Source of the DNA: DAIDKA01 sp035503515 | GTDB taxonomy: Bacteria > Pseudomonadota > Gammaproteobacteria > Steroidobacterales > Steroidobacteraceae | Reading direction: 5' to 3' | NCBI GenBank assembly: GCA_035503515.1 | Contig: DATJTJ010000052.1 | Coordinates: forward strand, 1-5,398 | Length of the DNA: 5,398 nucleotides | Part shown: in pieces, positions 1 to 5,398 of the stretch | How the letters are laid out: every line of letters begins with the position of its first letter | Position numbering within the stretch: position 1 is the first letter of the stretch | Translations under genes and position numbers: made by a program | The notes under the pieces: model-generated | The model's database searches: none | Told to the model about the DNA's origin: nothing | The model's input: only the letters and a program-made list of their open reading frames with translations

Positions 1-548
1 AACAGCTTCACCGCGCCGCCCTCGGAGTTCATGCCCTCCAGCGTTCCCTGCGGTCCGCGCAGCACTTCGACGCGATCGAGGTCCAGCAGGTCGAAGAGCG
101 AGCCGGTCAGGGTTCCGAAGTACACATCGTCGATGTACACGCCCACGCCGGGTTCGAGGGCCGGGTCCAGGTCCGACTGTCCGATGCCGCGGATGAATGC
201 CGACATGGACGGACCGAATGCCGCCGACGTCTGTTGCAGCTGGACGCTGGGCGCATCCTGGGAAATCTCGGTGATGCTGGTCTGGCCGCGCTCCGCCAGC
301 GCGGCGGCGTTCACCGCGGTGATGGCCAGCGGCGTCGACTGCACGTTCTGTGATTGGAACTGCGCCGTCACGATCACTTCCTGCAGTCCGCCGCCAGTGC
401 CGGCCCCCTGCTCTGCCGCAGGCTGCGCCGTGGTTACTGCCGCCGGATCGGCGGCGAGGACGGGCCCTGCGATGATTGATGTGACCAGTGAGGCGAGCAG
501 CCGTGACCTGGGAATGCGGCGCACGGATTGCCTGACGTCATGACTCAT
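1..548 (-). CDS. TonB-dependent outer-membrane receptor, N-terminal part (truncated by left window edge)
   Basis: This is the first 182 residues of a TonB-dependent receptor, which takes up a ligand across the outer membrane using TonB/ExbBD energy. Residues 1-32 form a signal peptide: basic R-rich start, hydrophobic LLASLVTSIIAG, and a VLA-AD cleavage site. A TonB box-like EVIVTAQ follows at residues 57-63. The plug domain then runs with FIRGIGQ (119-124), GVGVYIDDVYFG (134-145) and VEVLRGPQGTLEGMNSEGG (160-178). There is no room for an N-terminal STN signalling domain, so FecR/sigma-type self-regulation is unlikely. The ATG at 548 is preceded by a GGGGGG ribosome site (554-559), 5 nt away. 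The barrel lies outside the window. The gene follows the AraC regulator by 78 nt on the same strand. Family assignment is firm. The ligand is unknown: siderophore, sugar and hydrophobic or aromatic compounds are all possible, and the neighbouring catabolic genes favour a pathway substrate. Confidence 0.93.
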   Translation of the reverse strand, partial: MSHDVRQSVRRIPRSRLLASLVTSIIAGPVLAADPAAVTTAQPAAEQGAGTGGGLQEVIVTAQFQSQNVQSTPLAITAVNAAALAERGQTSITEISQDAPSVQLQQTSAAFGPSMSAFIRGIGQSDLDPALEPGVGVYIDDVYFGTLTGSLFDLLDLDRVEVLRGPQGTLEGMNSEGGAVKL

Positions 549-626
549 AAACACCCCCCGCAGCGTCCTTTATGGACAATTGTTAATTCTTGACGCCGCA
601 TCATAGGGGACGTTCCGAGGGAATGC
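549..626 (-). promoter_or_regulatory. Intergenic leader/possible promoter region of the TonB receptor gene
   Basis: This 78-nt gap is the largest between genes here and contains an AT-rich patch (about 568-592) that stands out from the GC-rich surroundings. Reading leftward, TATGAT at 605-600 matches five of six bases of a sigma70 -10 box and would give a leader of roughly 45 nt. No good -35 box lies 16-18 nt upstream of it, which would fit an activator-dependent promoter. A perfect 8-bp palindrome, ACAATTGT, lies at 576-583. GGGGGG at 554-559 is the likely ribosome binding site. The adjacent AraC protein is the obvious candidate regulator, but no operator can be assigned from one sequence. 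Confidence 0.3.
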
Positions 627-1631
627 TTATCGGGCAGCGACCTCCGTCTTGTCCCAAGATGACAAGTCAACTGTTGCTGCGTCGCGACGATAGTCGCGTG
701 GCGCCATGCCGTACTCGTCGCGGAACAGGCGCGAGAAATGCGGCAACGAGCGAAAGCCGTATTCGCTGCAGATTCGCGTCAGGCTCAATCCCGCCAGCAG
801 CGGATCGGCTAGTGCAGCGCGGCATTTCTCCAGACGGCGCTGCAGTATGTAGCGCGTCACGGTGCCGCCCTGCTGTGCGAACAGACGGTGGACGTGGCGA
901 CTGGAGATCTTCAGCGCCTGCGCCACGATCACCGGCGAGAGGTCGGGGTCGCTCAGCTTCTGATCGATGAAATCCATGATGCGCAGCCGCAAAGCGGACG
1001 CAAGGCATGACCGATCGGCATTGCCGCGGCTGATTCCCACATAGGCGCTGGCAATGAGTTCGAGCACGACATTGGCGCACCGCGGCGCGATACCGGGCCC
1101 CAGGGCGACATCCGAGGAATTCCAGATCTCCCGGATGACGCGCGAGGCCAGCGCCCCGGCGCCCGCGCTGCCGGACACCGGCACATGCACCAGGCTTTCA
1201 GGTGAGCCGACGTAGCGCTGCAGCACATTCTTGGCCACCCGCAGTGTCAGGATCGACACCGGACGATTGAAGGCCAGCTGGTACGGCCGGCCGGTATCGC
1301 ACAGCGAGAAGTCCCCCGCCCGCAGGTGCACGTCCTGTCCGCCCTGGGAACACACGCTCTCGTTGCCCAGCTGGAAGCGGACCAGGAAGTAGGCACCGCC
1401 GCCGGAGCGGGCGATGTGGGCGCGCGAATGCCGCACCACCGCGGCGTCGGAGTTGAATTCCACGAAGCGCAGGTCACCCACATCGGCCCGGACCAGCCGT
1501 CCGGAGAAGGTGCGGGGATTGAGCGGCTCGGCGACCTGCGGAGTGAGGGATTCGCAGGCAGCATCGTTCCAGTACTCCACGCGACGCTGCGGCAGCACGG
1601 CATCCGTCGATAGCGTTTCCCGCTGGTTCAT
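627..1631 (-). CDS. AraC-family transcriptional regulator with AraC_binding_2 (FeaR/NphR-like) N-terminal domain
   Basis: This is a 334-residue DNA-binding regulator, a usual length for AraC activators of aromatic or aldehyde catabolism. The N-terminal half (about residues 15-190) resembles the AraC_binding_2 ligand domain of FeaR/NphR-like proteins. It includes RVEYWND near the start and a conserved turn with LRAGDFSLCDTGRPY (103-117). The C-terminal AraC/XylS domain has two helix-turn-helix units: LSPVIVAQALKISSRHVHRLF (about 231-251) and SLTRICSEYGF (283-293), then HFSRLFRDEYGMAPRDYRR (298-316). The frame stays open upstream to ATGs at 1682 and 1715. I chose 1631 because GGGAAGGGGGG lies just before it, while the other two lack a ribosome site and 1715 would overlap the SDR gene. 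It lies 52 nt after the SDR gene and may share its transcript. It probably controls the upstream enzymes, the downstream receptor, or both. The effector is unknown. Confidence 0.92.
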   Translation of the reverse strand: MNQRETLSTDAVLPQRRVEYWNDAACESLTPQVAEPLNPRTFSGRLVRADVGDLRFVEFNSDAAVVRHSRAHIARSGGGAYFLVRFQLGNESVCSQGGQDVHLRAGDFSLCDTGRPYQLAFNRPVSILTLRVAKNVLQRYVGSPESLVHVPVSGSAGAGALASRVIREIWNSSDVALGPGIAPRCANVVLELIASAYVGISRGNADRSCLASALRLRIMDFIDQKLSDPDLSPVIVAQALKISSRHVHRLFAQQGGTVTRYILQRRLEKCRAALADPLLAGLSLTRICSEYGFRSLPHFSRLFRDEYGMAPRDYRRDAATVDLSSWDKTEVAAR

Positions 1632-1632
1632 G

Positions 1633-1643
1633 CCCCCCTTCCC
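1633..1643 (-). promoter_or_regulatory. Ribosome binding site that sets the AraC-regulator start
   Basis: The minus strand reads GGGAAGGGGGG here, followed by one base and the ATG at 1631. Pairing through the GGGAAGG part leaves about 5 nt of spacing. The in-frame ATGs further upstream (1682, 1715) have no comparable purine run at the right distance, so this site favours the 334-residue product over 351- or 362-residue forms. Confidence 0.55.
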
Positions 1644-1683
1644 GGCGGTACGCTGCCCAGGCTGCAGCGCCGCGTCGACCATC

Positions 1684-2457
1684 TTAGAACGCGATGTGCT
1701 CCATGTATCCCCCATCGACGTGCAGATTCTGCCCTACCGTGAACCCCGATACCGGGCTCGCCAGAAAAACCACCGCGGCGGCGACATCCTCCGGGCGGCC
1801 CAGCCGGCCGATGACGCAATGCGCCTGGGCGTCGGCCAGGACCGCCGGGGCGTGCTGCCGGATCCGGTCCCAGGGCCCGCCCTCGAAGTAGATGGGACCC
1901 GGTGAGACCGTGTTGACGCGTATGCCGTCCTTGGCCACCTGCTTGCTCAGCATGGCCCCATAGGCGATGAGCGCCGCCTTGCCGGCCCCGTAGGCGAAGG
2001 CCCCGGGCGCGGGAATCATCTTGGACATCACCCCGGAAATACTGCCGATGAGCACCACGGCGGCCGATGCGGACTTGCGCAGATGCGGCAGTGCCGTCTC
2101 CACGCCGCGCACCGCGCCCAGCACGTCGATCTCGAATGTCGCCTTCCACCCCGTCTCGCCCGCCAGTCCCGGGGTGCCGGTGGTATTGGATACGAAGACG
2201 TCGAGCCCTCCGAGCCGGTCGCAGGCCGAGCCGATCCAGCGGGTGTAGGCCTCCTTGTCCTGCACATCCACGGCATCCCCGTAGGCCTTGATGCCCCTGG
2301 CAGCCAGTTCCTGAACCGTGGTGCGCACATCCGCGGCGGTTCGTGCGCAGATGGCAAGATCCACGCCCTCGGCGGCCAGCATCCGGGCGATGGAGAGCCC
2401 GATGCCCTTGGTGGCACCGGTCACGATGGCCTTGCGGCCGGCAAGCTGAAGATCCAT
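1684..2457 (-). CDS. Short-chain dehydrogenase/reductase (SDR), FabG-like classical type
   Basis: This 257-residue NAD(P)-dependent oxidoreductase has the normal length for a classical SDR and interconverts an alcohol and a carbonyl group in the cytoplasm. The Rossmann motif TGATKGIG is at residues 13-20. Lys17 and Arg39, with no acidic residue at the end of strand 2 (LAICAR), suggest NADP(H) preference. The usual NNAG is replaced by SNTTG (90-94). The active-site residues are Ser139 (in GSISG), Tyr156 and Lys160 (YGAGK). The fourth tetrad position is Asp111 (FEIDVLG) rather than Asn. The SPGPIYFEGGPW segment (185-196) and the VDGGY C-terminus are typical of a subgroup usually annotated as 3-oxoacyl-ACP reductase-like. 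The frame extends 91 codons upstream, but that part overlaps the aldehyde dehydrogenase gene and is rejected because of the ribosome site at 2463-2469. It lies 22 nt after that gene, so cotranscription is likely. The substrate is unknown; from context it may oxidise a pathway alcohol. Confidence 0.94.
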   Translation of the reverse strand: MDLQLAGRKAIVTGATKGIGLSIARMLAAEGVDLAICARTAADVRTTVQELAARGIKAYGDAVDVQDKEAYTRWIGSACDRLGGLDVFVSNTTGTPGLAGETGWKATFEIDVLGAVRGVETALPHLRKSASAAVVLIGSISGVMSKMIPAPGAFAYGAGKAALIAYGAMLSKQVAKDGIRVNTVSPGPIYFEGGPWDRIRQHAPAVLADAQAHCVIGRLGRPEDVAAAVVFLASPVSGFTVGQNLHVDGGYMEHIAF

Positions 2458-2462
2458 GGTGG

Positions 2463-2469
2463 CCCCCTT
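2463..2469 (-). promoter_or_regulatory. Ribosome binding site that sets the SDR start
   Basis: AAGGGGG on the minus strand ends 5 nt before the ATG at 2457. The protein beginning there starts directly with MDLQLAGRKAIVTG, the normal beginning of an SDR. Together these rule out the longer in-frame reading that would run into the aldehyde dehydrogenase gene. Confidence 0.6.
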
Positions 2470-2479
2470 GGCGTAACGC

Positions 2480-3934
2480 TCAGAACGGATAGTGACGCGG
2501 CGTCGTCTGGATGGTGATCCAGCGCAGCTCGGTGAATTCCGCCACCCCCGCCCGGCCGCCGAAGCGCCCGTAGCCGGAGGATTTGACGCCGCCGAACGGC
2601 ATCTGTGCCTCATCCTGGACGGTCGGCGAATTGATGTGGGTGATGCCGGCATCGATGCGCTTGGCGAGCTCCAGGCCCTTGGCGATGTCGCGGGTGAAGA
2701 TCGCCGAGGACAGGCCGTATTCGGTGTCATTGGCGACTTCCACGGCCTCCTCGGCGGATTTGACGCGGATGATCGACACGTGCGGCCCGAAGGTCTCTTC
2801 CCGGAACAGGTCCATCCTGCGCGACACGTGATCCACCACCACCCCTTTCATGAGGGTGTTCGAGGTCTTCTCACCGCCCACCAGCACCTTGGCGCCCTGG
2901 GCTACCGCAGCGGCGACCAGCTTTTCGACATGATCGACGGTCGGCCGGCCGACCACCGAACCGAGCACCACCTCGCCTTCGCGCGGGTCACCGGAGGGCA
3001 GCCCGGCGACGCGTTTGGCGAGTTTCGCCGCAAACTCGTCGGCCACCTTCTCATGGACGACCACGCGCTCGGTGGACATGCAGATCTGCCCGGAATTGGC
3101 GAACGCCCCGAATACCGTCGCGCTCACTGCGGCATCGATATCGGCATCCTCCAGCACGATCAGCGGCGCCTTGCCGCCGAGTTCCAGGAGCACCGGCTTC
3201 AGGTACTTGGCGCCGGTCTGCGCCACGATCCGGCCGACGCGGCTGGAACCGGTGAAATTCACCCGACGCACTGCCGGATGGCCGATCAGGGCTTCCGAGA
3301 CGGCAGCCGCATCCTTGGCGTCATGGGTGATGACGTTGACCACGCCCTCCCCCAGACCCGCCTCCTTCAGCACCGAACCGATGAGGCGGTGCGTCGCCGG
3401 GCAGACTTCGGAGGCCTTGAGGACCACGGTATTGCCGCAGGCCAACGGCATCGCCACGGACCGCACGCCCAGGATCACGGGCGCATTCCAGGGTGCGATC
3501 CCGAGGCACACGCCCACCGGCTGGCGCAGCGCCATCGCCATCATGCCCGGCACATCGGACGGGACCACCTCACCGGTGATCTGGGTGGTCATGGCGGCCG
3601 CCTCGCGCAGCAGCAGGGCGCCGAAGTGGACGTTGAAGTGCCCCCAGCCGTTGGTGCACCCGGTCTCTGCCATCATCAGCGTCGCAAATTGTGCGGCGCG
3701 GGACTCGAGCAGGTCGGCGGCCTTGTTGAGCTTGGCGCGCCGCGCATTCGGCCCCAGCGCCGACCAGGCCGGGAAGGCCCTGGCCGCCGCGTCCGCCGCC
3801 GCGATCGCGTCCTCCACCTGGGCCGCGGCCGCCCGGGTGGCGACCTCGCCGGACAGCGGGTTCAGTCGATTGAACGTCGCGGCGCTGCGGGCCGCCACGT
3901 CACGATCACCGATCAGCAGTTTCACGTCTTCCAT
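2480..3934 (-). CDS. Aldehyde dehydrogenase, salicylaldehyde/vanillin dehydrogenase type
   Basis: This 484-residue NAD(P)-dependent aldehyde dehydrogenase oxidises an aldehyde to a carboxylic acid and is full length for the family. The catalytic Asn150 sits in APWNAPVILGVR (147-158), with Lys173 in VLKAS, FTGS at 227-230, the general base Glu251 in LELGGKAP, the nucleophile Cys285 in GQICMSTER, and Glu380 in REETFGP. MPLACGNTVVLKAS, GQICMSTER, DEAQMPFGGVKSSGYG and the terminal PRHYP closely recall naphthalene-pathway salicylaldehyde dehydrogenase (NahF/DoxF) and its relatives. This points to an aromatic or similarly bulky aldehyde, although the group also contains enzymes of untested specificity. 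The ATG at 3934 has GGAG at 3941-3944, 6 nt upstream. The gene starts 29 nt after the ligase gene and ends 22 nt before the SDR gene, as in an operon. All catalytic residues are intact. I leave out a gene symbol because the true substrate cannot be read. Confidence 0.96.
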   Translation of the reverse strand: MEDVKLLIGDRDVAARSAATFNRLNPLSGEVATRAAAAQVEDAIAAADAAARAFPAWSALGPNARRAKLNKAADLLESRAAQFATLMMAETGCTNGWGHFNVHFGALLLREAAAMTTQITGEVVPSDVPGMMAMALRQPVGVCLGIAPWNAPVILGVRSVAMPLACGNTVVLKASEVCPATHRLIGSVLKEAGLGEGVVNVITHDAKDAAAVSEALIGHPAVRRVNFTGSSRVGRIVAQTGAKYLKPVLLELGGKAPLIVLEDADIDAAVSATVFGAFANSGQICMSTERVVVHEKVADEFAAKLAKRVAGLPSGDPREGEVVLGSVVGRPTVDHVEKLVAAAVAQGAKVLVGGEKTSNTLMKGVVVDHVSRRMDLFREETFGPHVSIIRVKSAEEAVEVANDTEYGLSSAIFTRDIAKGLELAKRIDAGITHINSPTVQDEAQMPFGGVKSSGYGRFGGRAGVAEFTELRWITIQTTPRHYPF

Positions 3935-3963
3935 TGCGGTCTCCGTATTTTGTCCTGTGCCAG

Positions 3964-5398
3964 CTAAGCCAGCTTGCCCACTGCGTCCGCCAGCGGATAG
4001 TCGGTCTGTGTGCGGGCGTATTCCACAAAGTAATCCAGCGCCGCCGGGTTCGCGACGGCATCGCGGTTGGCCGCCCTGGCCGGCGCCGTGCCCGCGAGAA
4101 TCCGCCGCACGGGAACTTCCATACGCTTGCCCGTCAGCGTATAGGGGATGTCGGGGACCTGGTAGATCTTGTCCGGCACGTGGCGCGGCGAATACTCCGA
4201 GCGCAGCCTCCCGCGGATCCGGTCGGTCAACGCCGCATCCAGCTGCACGCCGGCCCGCAGCTTCACGAACAGCGGCATGAAGAACTTGCCGCCGGCGATG
4301 TCAAGGTTGACGATCAGCGAGTCTTCGATCTCCGGCAGCAACGCGAGCGTGCGATAGATCTCCGAAGTTCCGATGCGGATGCCGTGCCGGTTGAGCGTGG
4401 CGTCCGAGCGTCCCAGCACGAAACCGCCGAGGCGCTCGTTGATGCGGAAGAAATCACCCTGGCGCCACACCCCCGGGAACTCGTCGAAATAGGACTCCCG
4501 GTAGCGTTTGAAGTCCGGGTCGCCCCACAGGAAGATCGGCATCGACGGAATCGGCTTGGTGAGGACCATTTCCCCGACCTCGTTGACGACGCTTTTGCCT
4601 TCGGCATTGAAGGAGGCCAGGGCCAGACCGAGCAGCGGCGCCTGCATCTCCCCGGCCCGCACCGGCAGGATCGGGACGCCGCCGATGAAGCCCGAGCAGA
4701 TGTCGGTGCCGCCGCTGCCGTTCTGCACGCTCATTTCCGACTTCACGTTCTTGTAGAACCACTCCATGACCTCGGGCGTCACGGGCGAGCCGGCCAGCAT
4801 CACGATGCGCAGATGCGGGAACTTGAATTTGTCCTGAGGCCTGACGCCGGCCTTCTGCAGCAAAGTCACGTAGCCCGGGTTCGCACCGATCACCGTCGCT
4901 TCGGTCTCCTCGTACATCCGCCACAGCGAATCGGGCTCGGGGTACATCAGGCTGCCGTCGTAGAGGATCGGGACCACCTGTTTCAGCAGCGAGCTCGCCA
5001 CGAAGTTCCACATCATCCAGCCGGTGGTGGTGTAGAAAAACAGGCGCTCCCCCGGCTTCATGTCCATCTGGAAATTGAATGCCTTGAGCTGCTCCAGCAG
5101 GATGCCGCCCTGGCTGTGCACGATGGGCTTGGGAAGCCCGGTGGTGCCGGAAGAGAACAGGATCCACAGCGGGTGCGAGAACGGCACCTGCTCGAACTTG
5201 AATTCCGACTTCGGCACGGGGCGGGCCGCCAGCAGCTCATCCCAGAACACCGTCGGCCGCGAGAACGGCGTGCGGTCCTCGGTGTTCAGGTAGGGCAGGC
5301 ACACGACCTGTTCGAGGGAGTCCAGGCCCGCGATGATCTGCGCCAGTTCGGGCCGGCGGTTGAACGGCTTGCCGCCGTACTGGTAACCGTCGACGCAG
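3964..5398 (-). CDS. Acetoacetate--CoA ligase (acetoacetyl-CoA synthetase) family, N-terminus missing at right window edge
   Basis: This is the C-terminal 477 residues of an adenylate-forming enzyme of the acetoacetyl-CoA synthetase family (usually about 650-680 residues). Such enzymes activate a beta-keto acid with ATP and CoA, giving AMP and PPi. The visible part begins CVDGYQYGGKPFNRR, a conserved segment of the large domain. The phosphate loop FSSGTTGLPKPIVHSQGG starts near 5157. It is followed by FYTTTGWMMWN, GSGGTDICSGF with GGVPILPVRAGE, PSMPIFLWGDPD, VWRQGDF and GRSDATLNRHGIRIGTSEIYR-type sequence. The adenylation lysine is in TLTGKRMEVPVRRI (Lys codon 4126-4128). The terminal NPAALDYFVEY helix is also typical. 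These features separate it from ordinary acetyl- or fatty-acyl-CoA synthetases. The protein ends at TAG 3964-3966, 29 nt before the aldehyde dehydrogenase. It may scavenge acetoacetate released by a pathway, or act on a larger beta-keto acid made by its neighbours. The start codon and any promoter lie outside the window. Confidence 0.92.
   Translation of the reverse strand, partial: CVDGYQYGGKPFNRRPELAQIIAGLDSLEQVVCLPYLNTEDRTPFSRPTVFWDELLAARPVPKSEFKFEQVPFSHPLWILFSSGTTGLPKPIVHSQGGILLEQLKAFNFQMDMKPGERLFFYTTTGWMMWNFVASSLLKQVVPILYDGSLMYPEPDSLWRMYEETEATVIGANPGYVTLLQKAGVRPQDKFKFPHLRIVMLAGSPVTPEVMEWFYKNVKSEMSVQNGSGGTDICSGFIGGVPILPVRAGEMQAPLLGLALASFNAEGKSVVNEVGEMVLTKPIPSMPIFLWGDPDFKRYRESYFDEFPGVWRQGDFFRINERLGGFVLGRSDATLNRHGIRIGTSEIYRTLALLPEIEDSLIVNLDIAGGKFFMPLFVKLRAGVQLDAALTDRIRGRLRSEYSPRHVPDKIYQVPDIPYTLTGKRMEVPVRRILAGTAPARAANRDAVANPAALDYFVEYARTQTDYPLADAVGKLA

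Noticed and set aside
31..543. A 170-codon plus-strand open frame over the TonB receptor
   Set aside because: The minus-strand frame has a signal peptide, TonB box and plug motifs, while the plus frame has no coherent features.
565..577. Small hairpin GTCC...GGAC in the receptor leader, considered as a regulatory RNA element
   Set aside because: A 4-bp stem is too weak and too common by chance to support a riboswitch or attenuator.
648..666. Inverted repeat CTTGTC...GACAAG (6-bp arms, 7-nt loop) near the 3' end of the AraC gene, considered as a terminator
   Set aside because: The stem is short, lies inside the coding sequence and is not followed by a T-run in either direction, so it is probably chance.
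2458..2730. An N-terminal extension of the SDR by 91 codons
   Set aside because: It overlaps the end of the aldehyde dehydrogenase and is Arg/Ser/Pro-rich junk. The SDR fold begins at the ATG at 2457, which has its own ribosome site.
2492..3967. A 491-codon open frame on the plus strand opposite the aldehyde dehydrogenase
   Set aside because: Its translation is rich in His, Arg, Gly and Asp with no recognisable domain, and the minus strand encodes a complete enzyme with all catalytic residues. Long antisense frames are expected in high-GC coding DNA.
3015..4280. A 421-codon plus-strand open frame spanning the aldehyde dehydrogenase/ligase junction
   Set aside because: It is low-complexity Ala/Ser/Arg/Pro sequence, crosses two real minus-strand genes and shows no motif, so it is a shadow frame.
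1..5398. Search for a mobile element, CRISPR array, toxin-antitoxin pair or defence system
   Set aside because: No transposase, integrase, terminal repeats, tRNA, regularly spaced repeats or small paired genes were seen. All five genes are of ordinary metabolic, regulatory or transport families with similar GC-rich composition.

Overview
This window looks like a piece of a catabolic (accessory-metabolism) locus from a high-GC Gram-negative bacterium. The strongest sign of a Gram-negative host is a TonB-dependent outer-membrane receptor. Its signal peptide, TonB box (EVIVTAQ) and plug resemble the large receptor families of Sphingomonadales and of gammaproteobacteria such as Nevskiales/Steroidobacterales. 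That taxonomic placement is an impression from family resemblance, not a measurement.

All five genes lie on the minus strand and are read from the right edge to the left edge. In transcription order they are: (1) an acetoacetyl-CoA synthetase-type acyl-CoA ligase, whose 5' end is cut by the right edge; (2) an NAD(P)-dependent aldehyde dehydrogenase of the salicylaldehyde/vanillin dehydrogenase type; (3) a classical short-chain dehydrogenase/reductase (SDR) with an unusual active-site tetrad; (4) an AraC-family regulator with a FeaR/NphR-like N-terminal domain; (5) the N-terminal 182 residues of a TonB-dependent receptor, cut by the left edge. The gaps are 29, 22, 52 and 78 nt, and no terminator-like hairpin with a T-run is visible between genes. 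The first three, and probably four, could be one transcript. The 78-nt gap before the receptor is the best place for a separate promoter.

A reasonable working model is that the receptor imports a ligand across the outer membrane and the AraC protein senses a substrate or intermediate. The SDR and aldehyde dehydrogenase would then oxidise an alcohol or carbonyl to an acid, and the ligase would activate the acid with CoA. Because the ligase belongs to a family that activates a beta-keto acid, one specific hypothesis is that the pathway passes through a beta-keto aldehyde and a beta-keto acid. The substrate cannot be read from the sequence.

I see no RNA genes, mobile elements, CRISPR arrays or long repeats. 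There is no gene-free stretch longer than 78 bases.
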